64,000 bases of DNA from Devosia limi DSM 17137 (GCF_900128975.1 NZ_FQVC01000001.1:518479-582478); one strand, 5' to 3'. Counted from the first letter of the stretch, positions 33,929-42,856 are shown. Numbers and translations are program-made. Notes: a model not told the origin generated them from the letters alone.

Positions 33929-34777
33929 TTATGCTCCCGCCGCAATGGTGACTTGGCGCTGGCTGCCCAGCCCGTCGATACCCAATGTCATGACCTGGCC
34001 TTCGCGCAGGAAAATCGGCTCGGGCTTGATCCCCATGCCGACGCCCGGCGGGGTGCCGGTGGCGATCACATCGCCCGGCTCAAGGGTCATGAACTGGCTG
34101 ATATGGCTGACCAGATGCGCCACGCTGAAGATCATCGTATTGGTATTGCCGGTCTGGCGGCGCACGCCATCGACATCGAGCCAAAGACCCAGATTCTGCG
34201 GATCGGCAATCTCGTCTGCCGTCACCAGCCAGGGACCGATCGGCCCGAAGGTGTCGTGGCTCTTGCCCTTGGTCCATTGACCGCCACGTTCGGACTGAAA
34301 GGCGCGCTCGGACACATCGTTCACGAGGCAATAGCCAGCAACATGGGCGAGCGCATCGGCCTCGCTGACATATTTGGCGCGACTGCCGATGACGACGCCC
34401 AGTTCCACTTCCCAGTCAGCCTTCTTTGAGCCGCGCGGGATTTCCACCGGGTCATTGGGACCATTGATGGCCGTGGTGGCCTTCATGAACAGGATGGGTT
34501 CGTCGGGCGGTGCCTTGCCGGTTTCCCTTGCATGGTCGGCGTAGTTGAGGCCGACGCAGATGAACTTGCCGACGGCGCCCACGCAGGCGCCGATCCGGCC
34601 ATCGGGGAGAGCCGGCAGGGTCGCCGGATCGAGCGCGGCGATGCGCGCCAAACCCTCCGGCGACAGGGCCACGCCAGCGACATCATCGATGATGCCGCTC
34701 AGGTCGCGGATGACGCCGCTCGCATCGAGCAGCGCTGGCTTTTCAGAGCCCTTGGGGCCGTATCGCAACAGTTTCAT
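33929..34777 (-). CDS. Fumarylacetoacetate hydrolase (FAH) family protein
   Basis: A 282-residue metal-dependent enzyme with the FAH core FICVGLNYADHARETG, the ligand-bearing block KKADWEVELGVVIG (acidic metal ligands) and GDVIATGTPPGVGMG. The family hydrolyses or decarboxylates acylpyruvates and related diketo acids; close types are annotated as 2,4-diketo-3-deoxy-L-fuconate hydrolase or ureidoglycolate lyase. It sits between a cupin gene and an SDR gene with three-base gaps. A ring-cleavage-product hydrolase role is plausible in this aromatic island but is inference. Confidence 0.88.
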   Translation of the reverse strand: MKLLRYGPKGSEKPALLDASGVIRDLSGIIDDVAGVALSPEGLARIAALDPATLPALPDGRIGACVGAVGKFICVGLNYADHARETGKAPPDEPILFMKATTAINGPNDPVEIPRGSKKADWEVELGVVIGSRAKYVSEADALAHVAGYCLVNDVSERAFQSERGGQWTKGKSHDTFGPIGPWLVTADEIADPQNLGLWLDVDGVRRQTGNTNTMIFSVAHLVSHISQFMTLEPGDVIATGTPPGVGMGIKPEPIFLREGQVMTLGIDGLGSQRQVTIAAGA

Positions 34778-34780
34778 GGT

Positions 34781-35206
34781 CTATGCGCGCCGATAGCCGA
34801 CAAGGCTCGCATCATCGACATCGGGCAGGTTGACCACGATGTTCTCGGGGGTGCGGGTGGTCAGCCAGACCAGGTCCTCGGTGGTCGACATATTGACTTC
34901 CACATGCGGCCAATGCGGCGGCACGAAGACGAAGTCGCCCTCTTCCATGTCGAAATATTCGCTGTAGTTTTCGCCGAAATAGATGCGTGCCTTGCCGCGG
35001 AGCACATAGCCGCCGGTTTCGGCCTCGCCGTGATGGTGGGGGAGGGAGCGATAGCCCGGATCATTGCTCACCTTGCCGAACCAGATCTTGGTGGCCGGGG
35101 TGATCTGGGGCCCGACGCCGGTGACACGGACGCAACCGCCGGACTGTCCAGTACCGGTATGTTCCTGCCCCTTGCGCGTCACAACAGCTTTGACCTGATC
35201 GGCCAT
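34781..35206 (-). CDS. Small single-domain cupin protein
   Basis: A 141-residue cupin. The metal-binding motif region SLPHHHGEAETGGYVLRGKARIY (His, His and Glu) is followed by FVFVPPHWPH, both standard cupin motifs. The start at ATG 35206 (MADQVKAVV) has GGAGG nine bases upstream; a longer reading to 35251 is unlikely. It is far shorter than gentisate 1,2-dioxygenase, so it is not that enzyme, although a small dioxygenase or isomerase role is possible. It heads the cupin-FAH-SDR operon, divergent from a MarR gene, with a TTAGTTTA-type operator in between. Confidence 0.85.
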   Translation of the reverse strand: MADQVKAVVTRKGQEHTGTGQSGGCVRVTGVGPQITPATKIWFGKVSNDPGYRSLPHHHGEAETGGYVLRGKARIYFGENYSEYFDMEEGDFVFVPPHWPHVEVNMSTTEDLVWLTTRTPENIVVNLPDVDDASLVGYRRA

Positions 35207-35266
35207 GATGCATCCTCCAATGTGTTCGGCGAGCTCGCTCTCGCCACCCATCTGGTATCGGTTGTT

Positions 35267-35286
35267 TTAGTTTAGGTGTCAAGTAA
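35267..35286. promoter_or_regulatory. TTAGTTTA-N4-TCAAGTAA operator between cupin and MarR genes
   Basis: TTAGTTTA-GGTG-TCAAGTAA has a left arm identical to, and a right arm matching six of eight bases of, the perfect repeat at 39806-39825. It is placed to control both the cupin operon and the divergent MarR gene at 35360, consistent with autoregulation. Confidence 0.65.
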
Positions 35287-35359
35287 TCTAGGCCGTTCGG
35301 CATCCTTGCGGCGGGCCCATTGCTAGCATAACACAGAGGGTAACAAGGGAGCCCCAGCC

Positions 35360-35860
35360 GTGAGCGAACAATCCCGAATCTGGATCGATGCCGAGACCAA
35401 GATTACCGATGCGCCCGAGGATCATCATGAAGAATTGCGGCTTTGGCTGCGCCTCTTCAGCGTCACCCGGCTGATCGAAAACGACGTCCGCAGCAAGCTG
35501 CAAAGCCAGTTCGACGTGACGTTTCCGCGCTTTGACATTCTGTCGCAGCTCTATCGCGTGCCCGACGGGCTGATTCTGGGGGAATTGTCGCAGCGGCTCA
35601 TGGTTTCGCCGGGCAACATCACGTCTGTGATCAAGCGGCTGATGGAAGATGGCCTGATCGTGCGGACTCAAAATCCCGATGATCGCCGGGAAAACATCGT
35701 GCAGATGACTGCCGAGGGGCGGGCCAAATTCGCCGAGATGGCCGAGGCCAACGAGGCCTGGATTCGCGATCTGACCAAGGATCTGACACCGGCGGACATC
35801 CGTTCACTCCAGGCTCTTTTACAAAAGCTCAAGACGTCCGTCCGCCGGGCCTTGGGCTGA
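35360..35860 (+). CDS. MarR family transcriptional regulator
   Basis: A 166-residue regulator with a clear winged helix: VTFPRFDILSQLYRVPDGLI, GELSQRLMVSPGNITSVIK (recognition region) and RTQNPDDRRENIVQMTAEG (wing). It starts at GTG 35360, with AAGGGAG upstream. It is divergent from the cupin operon and tail to tail with the Rid gene of the aryl-CoA monooxygenase operon. The repeat TTAGTTTA-N4-TAAACTAA, found upstream of this gene, upstream of the monooxygenase operon and upstream of the peptide-type transporter, is the obvious candidate site. The ligand is probably an aromatic compound or its CoA ester (inference from family). Confidence 0.9.
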   Translation: MSEQSRIWIDAETKITDAPEDHHEELRLWLRLFSVTRLIENDVRSKLQSQFDVTFPRFDILSQLYRVPDGLILGELSQRLMVSPGNITSVIKRLMEDGLIVRTQNPDDRRENIVQMTAEGRAKFAEMAEANEAWIRDLTKDLTPADIRSLQALLQKLKTSVRRALG

Positions 35861-36259
35861 TCAGTCGGGAACGACTGCGAGCACCTGAATTTCGATCTTG
35901 GCGCGATCTTCCATCAGCGCCACGACCTGGACCGCGGCCATGGGCGGGAAATGCCGACCAATGGTTTCGCGATAGGCCGCGCCGACTTCCTTCATGCGCG
36001 ACTTATAAGCGTGGCGGTCGGTGAAATACCACGTCATCTGGATGATGTGTTCGGGGCCGGCCTCGGCGGCCTTCAGCACTTCGACGACGTTCTTGAGCGT
36101 CTGGCGGACCTGGTCGACAAAATCGTCCGACTGGAACTCGCAATTCTCGTCCCAGCCAACCTGGCCGCCCACCTGTACGATGCGGCCACGGGTCGAAATG
36201 CCGTTGGAATAGCCGATGGGCTTGGCCCAGCCTTCAGGCTGGATGATCTGATGGGTCAT
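35861..36259 (-). CDS. Rid (YjgF/YER057c/UK114) superfamily protein
   Basis: A 132-residue protein of the Rid fold (GRIVQVGGQVGWDENCEF; KIEIQVLAVV at the end). RidA proper hydrolyses reactive enamines and imines and needs an arginine in the ARSxV region. Here the aligned position reads MAAVQV, so that arginine is absent and this belongs to one of the Rid subfamilies of unproven activity. It overlaps the thioesterase gene by four bases in the SDR-thioesterase-Rid operon downstream of the monooxygenase. An enamine intermediate is expected from 2-aminobenzoyl-CoA reduction, which makes the location suggestive despite the missing arginine. Confidence 0.88.
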   Translation of the reverse strand: MTHQIIQPEGWAKPIGYSNGISTRGRIVQVGGQVGWDENCEFQSDDFVDQVRQTLKNVVEVLKAAEAGPEHIIQMTWYFTDRHAYKSRMKEVGAAYRETIGRHFPPMAAVQVVALMEDRAKIEIQVLAVVPD

Positions 36260-36669
36260 GCTACTGGCTCCAGATAACGCGTAAGGCCGGCACGGACATC
36301 ATCCGGCCATGGGTGTGATTTGTGATCGACGGTCGAGGTGGCGACGATGCGCTGCTTGATGGTCCAGATCACCTCGCCACGAACGGTGACGACGGTTTCC
36401 AGATCGAGCGATGCACGGCCGATGGCCCGCACATGCACGGCGAAATCCAGGACGTCGCCATAGGTGGACGGGCGCTTGAACTCGACATTCATAGTGACCG
36501 TGGGCAGGCCCATCTTGCGGTCAAACATCAGCTCTTTCCAGGTCACGCCGAACGAGGCGAACATGGCTTCGTTGACGTCGACCAGCATGGAAAAATAGGC
36601 CGGGTGATAGGCGATGCCGCTCAGGTCGCAGTCGCCGAAGCGCAAGGGCTTGGATTGGGTAAAGGGCAT
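36256..36669 (-). CDS. 4-hydroxybenzoyl-CoA thioesterase-like protein (4HBT hotdog fold)
   Basis: A 137-residue hotdog protein. FGDCDLSGIAYHPAYF (residues 11-26) matches the active-site block of 4-hydroxybenzoyl-CoA thioesterase, with Asp15 as the expected catalytic residue. It would hydrolyse an aryl-CoA or ring-derived CoA thioester. It lies between SDR and Rid genes in the operon led by the CoA-dependent aromatic monooxygenase, which independently supports a thioesterase acting on that pathway (for example gentisyl-CoA in the salicylate route). Confidence 0.88.
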   Translation of the reverse strand: MPFTQSKPLRFGDCDLSGIAYHPAYFSMLVDVNEAMFASFGVTWKELMFDRKMGLPTVTMNVEFKRPSTYGDVLDFAVHVRAIGRASLDLETVVTVRGEVIWTIKQRIVATSTVDHKSHPWPDDVRAGLTRYLEPVA

Positions 36670-36683
36670 GAAAACTCCGCTTT

Positions 36684-37475
36684 CTAGCCGGTCATAACTT
36701 CGCCGCCAGCCACCGCAATGGACTGGCCGGTAATGGCGGATGCGCTGGGCAGGGCGAGCCAGAGCACGGTATCAGCTACCTCCTCTGGGTCGACCAGGCG
36801 CCCCTGGGGATTGGCTTTGGCCAGCTCCGCCCGCGTTTCGCTCTCGCTGCGCCCGGTCTTGCCGGCAATGGCGTCGACGGCCCGTGCGATCAGTGGCGTA
36901 TCGGTAAAGCCCGGGCAGACCGCATTGACGGTGATGCCGGTGCGGGCCATTTCCAGCGCCAGCGAGCGGGTCAGGCCGATCACCCCATGCTTGGCAGCGG
37001 CATAGGCGCTGACATAGCGATAGCCGATCAGCCCGGCAGTGGAGGCGATGTTGATGATGCGGCCGCCGGTGCCATAGGCCCGGATGTCGTCGAGAACGGC
37101 CTGGGTGACGAGGAAAACGCTGGTCAGGTCGGTGGCGATGACCTTGTTCCAGAAGTCCGGGGTCATCTTGTCGAACGGAGCGCTAGGCGCCTCGCCGGCA
37201 TTGTTGATCAGGATATCGACTGGCCCAAAGCCCTGACGGGTCGCCGCCACACCGGCAGCGATCCTGGCGGCGTCGGTAACGTCGAAACCATCAACGATTT
37301 TGACCTGCGCGGCGGGCAGGGTGGCCGCGAAAGCCTCGAGGCGTTCGCGCTGGCGCCCGGCAAGGGTCACCAATGCGCCTTTGCCGATCAGCTTGCGGAC
37401 AATTGCCTGTCCGATCCCGCCCGAAGCGCCGGTCACCAGGGCATGGCGACCGGTCAGCGTGTTGTCTGAACTCAT
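36684..37475 (-). CDS. Short-chain dehydrogenase/reductase (SDR)
   Basis: A 263-residue enzyme with [31 protein letters not shown] and the catalytic SAYAAAKHG motif. It overlaps the end of the monooxygenase gene by four bases, so it is translated with it. A likely role is as 3-hydroxyacyl-CoA dehydrogenase acting on the alicyclic CoA ester made by the monooxygenase/reductase. This is inferred from position; the sequence itself only shows a classical SDR. Confidence 0.88.
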   Translation of the reverse strand: MSSDNTLTGRHALVTGASGGIGQAIVRKLIGKGALVTLAGRQRERLEAFAATLPAAQVKIVDGFDVTDAARIAAGVAATRQGFGPVDILINNAGEAPSAPFDKMTPDFWNKVIATDLTSVFLVTQAVLDDIRAYGTGGRIINIASTAGLIGYRYVSAYAAAKHGVIGLTRSLALEMARTGITVNAVCPGFTDTPLIARAVDAIAGKTGRSESETRAELAKANPQGRLVDPEEVADTVLWLALPSASAITGQSIAVAGGEVMTG

Positions 37476-39778
37476 TTACCTGCCCGCGCCAGATTGTTTT
37501 CGTACTGCGCCTTGGCGGAGTAATACTGCTTTGGCCAGGCCACCGACTTGATGCCGATCTTTGCGGTTTCGTGCAACAGCCAGCTGGGATCGGCCAGGTG
37601 CGGACGAGCCACTGCGCAGAGGTCGGCACGGCCAGCTGCAATGATCGAATTGGCATGGTCGGCTTCGGAAATGGCGCCCACGGCGATAGTGGGGATACCC
37701 ACCTCGTTGCGGATCTTGTCCGAGAACGGCGTCTGGAACAGGCGGCCATAGACCGGCTTTTCCTCTTTCCAGACCTGCCCCGAGGAGCAGTCAATCACAT
37801 CGGCGCCGGCATCCTTGAACATCTGGGCAAAGATAGCGGCATCGTCCGGCGTGTTGCCACCCTCGAACCAGTCATTGCACGACAGGCGAACCGATATCGG
37901 CTTGTCCTGCGGCCAGACGGCGCGAACGGCCTCGAACACTTCGAGCGGGAAGCGGGCGCGGTTCTCGTGGCTGCCGCCATATTCGTCATTGCGCTGGTTG
38001 GTCAGCGGGCTGAGGAAGCTCGACAGCAGATAGCCATGGGCGCAGTGCAGTTCGAGCCAGTCAACCCCGACCGCCGCCGCACGGCGTGCTGCCGCGACGT
38101 GGTCGTCGCGCACCCGGTCCATATCGGCACGATCCATCGCCTTGGGCACCTGGCCATGTGGGAGATAGGGCAGGGGCGAAGCTGAGATCAGCGGCCATGC
38201 ACCCTCTTCGAGGGGCTGGTCGATGCCATCCCAGGCCAGTTTGGTCGAGCCCTTGCGGCCGGCATGGCCAAGCTGGATGCCGAGCTTGGCGCCGCTATTG
38301 GCGTGGACGAAATCGGCCAGCCGCTTCCAGCCCTCCGCCTGTTGTTCGTTCCAGAGGCCAAGGCATCCGGGGGTAATGCGCGCATCAGGGGAAACGCAGG
38401 TCATCTCGGCAAAGACCAGTGCGGCCCCGCCCATGGCGCGCGCGCCGAGATGGACCATGTGGAAATCGTCGATCAACCCATCGGCGGCCGAATACATCGC
38501 CATTGGCGACACCACGATGCGGTTTTGCAGGGTGACGCCGCGAACGGTGAACGGGGTCAGCATCGGGGGCAGGCTGCGCTTGTCCGGCTCGACATTGAGC
38601 CCGGCATCGGCGGCAAACCAGCGCTCATAGCCCTCAAGCCAGGTCGCATCGCGCAGGCGCAGGTTCTCATGGCTGATACGTTGCGAGCGGGTCAGCATGG
38701 AATACATGAACTGCTCGGGGCTGAGCTGATCGGCATAACGCCGGCCGACAACCTCAAACCATTCCATGGCATTGCGCGCCGCATTCTGGATGCGTGCCAC
38801 GTCGACGCGACGGATTTCCTCATAGTCGTGCAGGACGGCCGGAATGGCCGACTTGTCGTGACCGTGAATATTGAACTGACGGGTCAGCTCGATCGCGTCT
38901 TCGATAGCCAGCTTGGTGCCGGAGCCGATGGCAAAATGCGCCGTATGAGCCGCATCGCCCATCAGTACGACGTGGGAATTGCCATTGAAATGGCTCCACT
39001 TGCCGCAAATCAGGCGGTTGAAGTTGAGCCATGCCGAGCCGCGCATGTGGCGCGCATTGGTCATCAGCGGCTGGCCTTCCAGCACTTCGCCGAACAGGTC
39101 CTGGCAGAAGTCGATAGACGCCTGCTGGTCGACCTGGTCCAGACCATGGGCCAGATAGGCTTCCTCGGTCGTCTCCACGATGCAGGTGGAGGTGTTCTCG
39201 TCGAACTTGTAGATGTGAGCCTGGAACCAGCCATGCTCGGTCTTGCGGAAATCGAAGGTGAAGGCGTCGAAAAGCTTGTTGGTGCCCAGCCAGATATAGC
39301 GGTTTGGCCGCACGGCGAGATCGGGCTTGAAGACGTCCTGATAGGCGTTGCGGACCTTCGAGTTGAAGCCGTCCGAGGCGATGATCAGGTCGGCGTCGGG
39401 GAAATCGAGATCGCCTGAGGCATCGGTCTCGAAAACCAGCTCGACGCCGAGCTCCTCGCAGCGCCGCTGCAGGATGTTGAGCAGCTTCTTGCGGCCGATG
39501 CCGACGAAACCATGACCCGAAGTGCGCTGGCGCGTGCCCTTGAACAGGACCTCGATATCATCCCAGTGATTGAATGCATCCTGGATTTCCGCCGCGCTTT
39601 CCGGGTCCCATTCCACCATGGCGGACATGGTGGCGTCCGAGAACACCACCCCCCAGCCAAAGGTGTCATAGGGCTTGTTGCGCTCCACAACGACCAGGCT
39701 GTGCTCGGGGTGATTCTTCTTCATCAGGAGAGCGAAATAGAGCCCTGCGGGGCCGCCGCCGATGCAGACAATACGCAT
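37472..39778 (-). CDS. Two-domain FAD monooxygenase/old-yellow-enzyme: 2-aminobenzoyl-CoA monooxygenase/reductase or salicylyl-CoA 5-hydroxylase
   Basis: A 768-residue fusion. Residues 1 to about 390 are a flavoprotein monooxygenase ([41 protein letters not shown]). Residues about 400-768 are an old-yellow-enzyme domain ([48 protein letters not shown]). This architecture is that of 2-aminobenzoyl-CoA monooxygenase/reductase and salicylyl-CoA 5-hydroxylase, which act on aryl-CoA esters. The OYE segment reads SPMAMYS, where YqjM-type enzymes have a cysteine (SPMCMYS). It leads an operon with SDR, thioesterase and Rid genes. No aryl-CoA ligase is in the window, so the substrate choice is open. 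Confidence 0.9.
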   Translation of the reverse strand: MRIVCIGGGPAGLYFALLMKKNHPEHSLVVVERNKPYDTFGWGVVFSDATMSAMVEWDPESAAEIQDAFNHWDDIEVLFKGTRQRTSGHGFVGIGRKKLLNILQRRCEELGVELVFETDASGDLDFPDADLIIASDGFNSKVRNAYQDVFKPDLAVRPNRYIWLGTNKLFDAFTFDFRKTEHGWFQAHIYKFDENTSTCIVETTEEAYLAHGLDQVDQQASIDFCQDLFGEVLEGQPLMTNARHMRGSAWLNFNRLICGKWSHFNGNSHVVLMGDAAHTAHFAIGSGTKLAIEDAIELTRQFNIHGHDKSAIPAVLHDYEEIRRVDVARIQNAARNAMEWFEVVGRRYADQLSPEQFMYSMLTRSQRISHENLRLRDATWLEGYERWFAADAGLNVEPDKRSLPPMLTPFTVRGVTLQNRIVVSPMAMYSAADGLIDDFHMVHLGARAMGGAALVFAEMTCVSPDARITPGCLGLWNEQQAEGWKRLADFVHANSGAKLGIQLGHAGRKGSTKLAWDGIDQPLEEGAWPLISASPLPYLPHGQVPKAMDRADMDRVRDDHVAAARRAAAVGVDWLELHCAHGYLLSSFLSPLTNQRNDEYGGSHENRARFPLEVFEAVRAVWPQDKPISVRLSCNDWFEGGNTPDDAAIFAQMFKDAGADVIDCSSGQVWKEEKPVYGRLFQTPFSDKIRNEVGIPTIAVGAISEADHANSIIAAGRADLCAVARPHLADPSWLLHETAKIGIKSVAWPKQYYSAKAQYENNLARAGK

Positions 39779-39805
39779 GAACCGTGATCCTTTGGAAATG
39801 CGGCA

Positions 39806-39825
39806 TTAGTTTAGATATAAACTAA
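39806..39825. promoter_or_regulatory. Perfect inverted repeat TTAGTTTA-N4-TAAACTAA upstream of the monooxygenase operon
   Basis: Eight-base arms with a four-base spacer (GATA), 28 bases before the monooxygenase ATG, so bound protein would block transcription initiation. Related copies lie at 35267-35286 and 27750-27769. Best candidate reader: the MarR protein encoded at 35360. Confidence 0.75.
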
Positions 39826-39889
39826 ATCCCCAACCCAAATAGTCAAGACCTAAAGTGTTTTTCGGCCAGTCCGGCCTGCAGCTGGCAGG

Positions 39890-40591
39890 TCAGCTGCTTA
39901 GGTGGCGCTCGCACAATTGGCGCAAGAGTCCCAGCGTATCGTTGATGTCGGCAACCATGGCCGCCTTGGCTGCAGCGCCATCGCCGCGCTCCATGGCGTT
40001 GATGATCTCGTGGTGGTGGAGCGTGAAGGGCTCGTGCATGCCGGTGCTGAGCAGGGGCGCGATATAGGTGGAGAGCATGCGCATATACGGCCCGTAGCGC
40101 AGCCACAGGCTGTCGATGATCTGCAGCAGCACTTCCGAACCGGATTGCCGGTACACGGCGAAATGGAAGGCGCGGTTGCGGTCGAGCATGTCATAGACGT
40201 GCTTCTCGTCGCTAAGCGCCTCATGTTCGGCCACGATGGTCTTGAGTTCCAACAGCGCAGCGCTGTTCATCCGCGCTGTGGCCAGCTCGGTCGCCAGCCC
40301 TTCGACGACTACGCGGGCACGGCAGAGGTCATCCAGACGATCAACCGACACGGCCGGCACTCGCGCCGATCCGCCAGAGGAAACTTCCAGCGCATTCTCG
40401 GCCGCCAGACGCCGCAAGGCTTCACGGACAGGCATATGGCTCGTGCCAAATGTGGTCGCCAGCGCTGAAATGGTCAGAGTTTGACCTGGATCGAAATGGC
40501 CCACCATCAGGGCGTCGCGCAATTGCTGGTACACGCCATCGGCAATGGTCATCCGCGACGATATCGGGGCTAATTCACCAGCCATGGACAT
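39890..40591 (-). CDS. GntR family (FCD-type) transcriptional regulator
   Basis: A 233-residue regulator. The N-terminal winged helix contains ISALATTFGTSHMPVREALR. The C-terminal FCD effector domain has RNRAFHFAVYRQSGSEVL and a later HHHEIINAMERGD, whose histidines usually bind a metal. The start at ATG 40591 (MSMAGELAP) has AGGAG eight bases upstream. It is closely related to the regulator at 48719: both have F-x-TSHMPVREALRRLA-x-ENAL. They would be expected to read very similar DNA, for which the TTTGATCAAA sites are the candidates. It lies between the monooxygenase and aminotransferase genes. Confidence 0.9.
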   Translation of the reverse strand: MSMAGELAPISSRMTIADGVYQQLRDALMVGHFDPGQTLTISALATTFGTSHMPVREALRRLAAENALEVSSGGSARVPAVSVDRLDDLCRARVVVEGLATELATARMNSAALLELKTIVAEHEALSDEKHVYDMLDRNRAFHFAVYRQSGSEVLLQIIDSLWLRYGPYMRMLSTYIAPLLSTGMHEPFTLHHHEIINAMERGDGAAAKAAMVADINDTLGLLRQLCERHLSS

Positions 40592-40684
40592 GGGCACAAC
40601 TCCTGCAGCGGCAGCCCCATCGGGATGGGGCCGCCTGATTTCGAGTTGTCTTGTATTCTGCCATTGCCGAAGACCCAACGCTTT

Positions 40685-41854
40685 TTAAAGCGCGTTGAAG
40701 AAGCCCGCCATGCGATCCATGCCCTCTTCGATCCGCTCATAGCTTTGCGAGCCGAAGCAGACACGAATGTGACTGTCGCCCAGCGCGCCGTAAAAGCCGC
40801 CAGCCTCAACTACGACATGGGCCTTTTCCAGCAATGCGTCGGCCACTTCCTGCGATGAGAGGCCCGTACCGCTGATGTCGGGGAATGCGTAGATGGTGCC
40901 TTCGGGCATCGCGCAGGTGACGCCGGGCATCTGGTTCAGTCGCTGCACGACCAGATCCCGCTTCTTCTGGTCATCATCGACCATATCCTGCAGCACCGAG
41001 GCTGGCCCGGTAACCGCAGCCAGCGCACCATCCTGGATGAACGTATTGACATGGGTCACTTCGTTCATCGTGATCTTCATCAGGCCCGGCATCAGTGCCG
41101 CATCTGCGGCCAGATAGCCCAGGCGCCAGCCGTCCATCGCATAGGCCTTGGTGAAGGCGAACATGGTGATGGTCCGCTCCTTCATGCCAGGCAGGGAGGC
41201 GATGCTGGTGTGCTCCGCGCCCTGGAACAGGATCTGCTCATAGACCTCGTCCGATACGATGATCAGGTCATACTTGATCGCCAGATCGGCCAGTTCCTGT
41301 AGTTCCTCGCGCGTGTAAACGCGGCCGGTGGGATTGCAGGGATTAACCAGCACGATCATGCGCGTCCGCTGGGTGATCTTGGCCTCGATCAGGTCTCTGC
41401 GGATGCGGAACCCGTTTTCGCGATCCAGCGGCGCCAGCACCACCTTGGCGCCGGTCATCTCGATCTTGTTGACGTGCTGGGGGTAGAAGGGCTCGAGCAG
41501 AATGGCTTCGTCACCCTCATCCAGCAGCGCCATGAAGGCGGCATAGGACGCCTGAGTCAGGCCGTTGGTGACGAGAATCTCTCCGGCCGTAACGTCGATG
41601 TTGTTGTATTCGAACAGCTTTTTCTGCAGCGCCTGGCGCAGGGGCAGTTCGCCCTGCAGGTCGCTGTAGTGCACCTTGCCATCGAGCAGCGCCTTTATGG
41701 TCGCCTGCTTGATGTGGTCCGGCGTGTCGTGGCAGGGCCGCCCCAGTTCGAGATGGATCAGGTCAGCACCCGTTGCCGACTTGGCTGCGGCCTTCTGAAA
41801 CATGCCGTAGCTTTTTTCAGAAGTCTGGGTGATGCGTCTGGCGAAGCGGGACAT
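40685..41854 (-). CDS. PLP-dependent aminotransferase, class I/II fold
   Basis: A 389-residue aminotransferase with the substrate/cofactor blocks LVNPCNPTGRVYTREEL (Asn-Pro), LIIVSDEVYEQ (Asp, Tyr) and the lysine loop AFTKAYAMDGWRLGY. It exchanges amino groups between an amino acid and a 2-oxo acid. In this setting it could make aryl pyruvate for IorAB. The start at ATG 41854 (MSRFARR) has AGAGAA upstream; a reading to 41959 would cross the TTTGATCAAA site and is rejected. It is divergent from the arylformamidase-like gene. Confidence 0.9.
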   Translation of the reverse strand: MSRFARRITQTSEKSYGMFQKAAAKSATGADLIHLELGRPCHDTPDHIKQATIKALLDGKVHYSDLQGELPLRQALQKKLFEYNNIDVTAGEILVTNGLTQASYAAFMALLDEGDEAILLEPFYPQHVNKIEMTGAKVVLAPLDRENGFRIRRDLIEAKITQRTRMIVLVNPCNPTGRVYTREELQELADLAIKYDLIIVSDEVYEQILFQGAEHTSIASLPGMKERTITMFAFTKAYAMDGWRLGYLAADAALMPGLMKITMNEVTHVNTFIQDGALAAVTGPASVLQDMVDDDQKKRDLVVQRLNQMPGVTCAMPEGTIYAFPDISGTGLSSQEVADALLEKAHVVVEAGGFYGALGDSHIRVCFGSQSYERIEEGMDRMAGFFNAL

Positions 41855-41949
41855 GCGTGTTCTCTTTTGTTTGGTGCCTATCGCAACGCGGTTAGGGGCG
41901 AAGGCAGGGCGCAGAAACGATTTTACTAAGGCTCTAAGACAGTTTGCGC

Positions 41950-41961
41950 ATTTGATCAAAT
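41950..41961. promoter_or_regulatory. ATTTGATCAAAT palindrome between aminotransferase and arylformamidase-like genes
   Basis: A perfect 12-bp palindrome containing TTTGATCAAA, 96 bases upstream of the aminotransferase start and 68 bases upstream of the hydrolase start. It is positioned to control both divergent genes. Candidate GntR operator. Confidence 0.75.
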
Positions 41962-42028
41962 ACGAAATTCAGGTAGTGAACCGGATATCGGGTGCAGGCA
42001 ATGGGCTTGCATGTGGAAGGAGACAGGG

Positions 42029-42856
42029 ATGAGCGACGGCATTGATCGGGTCTGGCTGGACGAGCAATTTTCGCTCGATCGCATTGAGGATATCGAACAG
42101 GTTTTTGCGCGCCGTGCCGAGGCCGCCCGATTTGGCAGGGCGAACTTTGACTATGTGAGCGCCGTTCCCTACGGCCCCCATGCGGCGCATCGGCTCAACA
42201 TCTTTCCAGCACGGAACACCAGCGGACCGAGTCCGGTGCAGCTCTTTATCCACGGCGGGTTCTGGCGATCGCTTGATGCTGACCTCTTCAGCTTTCTGGC
42301 GTCGGGCTTTGTGCCATTCGGCGCTACTCTGGTGGTCATCGACTATCCCCTCATGCCCAGGGCCCGGATGGTCGATGTCGTTGGGGCTGCCGGATTGGCG
42401 GTAGAATGGGTGGCGGGAAATATTGCCCGCTATGGCGGTGATCCCGACCGCATCTTCATTTCGGGAAATTCTGCCGGCGGGCACCTGGTGGCTGAACTGC
42501 TGGACAGAGCCGGCACAGGCATAAGGGGCGGCGCGGCCCTCAGCGGCATCTTCGATCTCGAGCCGGTCAGTCGTTCCTTTCAGAACGACAGTCTGATGCT
42601 GACGCCAGAGGAAATCGCCGACTTTAGCCCCGCAGCGCGCGCCCTCGATATCACGGCCCCGCTGATCGTGGCGGCGGGCGGCATGGAAACCGAAATATTC
42701 AGGCAGCAAACGACCGACTTTGCCCATCAATGTGGCGTCGAGCCGTTGATCGTACCGGGGCTGGATCATATCACCATTGTCCTTGACGGGCTGGCCGATC
42801 CGGCGGCGGACCTCAATAGAGCGGTCCGCCGCCAAATGGGCCTGTTGGCTGATTAG
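42029..42856 (+). CDS. Alpha/beta hydrolase, arylformamidase (kynurenine formamidase)-like
   Basis: A 275-residue alpha/beta hydrolase. The oxyanion motif HGGFWRS, nucleophile elbow GNSAGGHL and the downstream LSGIFDLEPVS are the phrase set of arylformamidase-type hydrolases (HGGYW, GHSAGGH, SGxFDLxPL). They remove the formyl group from N-formylkynurenine or related amides. The start at ATG 42029 has AAGGAG upstream. The neighbour is an aminotransferase under a shared candidate operator. Other esterase activities are possible. Its stop overlaps that of the convergent liv binding protein gene (TTAG, 42853-42856). Confidence 0.8.
   Translation: MSDGIDRVWLDEQFSLDRIEDIEQVFARRAEAARFGRANFDYVSAVPYGPHAAHRLNIFPARNTSGPSPVQLFIHGGFWRSLDADLFSFLASGFVPFGATLVVIDYPLMPRARMVDVVGAAGLAVEWVAGNIARYGGDPDRIFISGNSAGGHLVAELLDRAGTGIRGGAALSGIFDLEPVSRSFQNDSLMLTPEEIADFSPAARALDITAPLIVAAGGMETEIFRQQTTDFAHQCGVEPLIVPGLDHITIVLDGLADPAADLNRAVRRQMGLLAD

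Noticed and set aside
34781..35206. Gentisate 1,2-dioxygenase for a salicylate route
   Set aside because: The cupin is only 141 residues with one cupin domain; gentisate dioxygenases are about 350 residues with two.
37472..39778. A frameshift or mis-assembly joining two genes
   Set aside because: The monooxygenase-OYE fusion is a known architecture and the frame is continuous without a gap in conservation.
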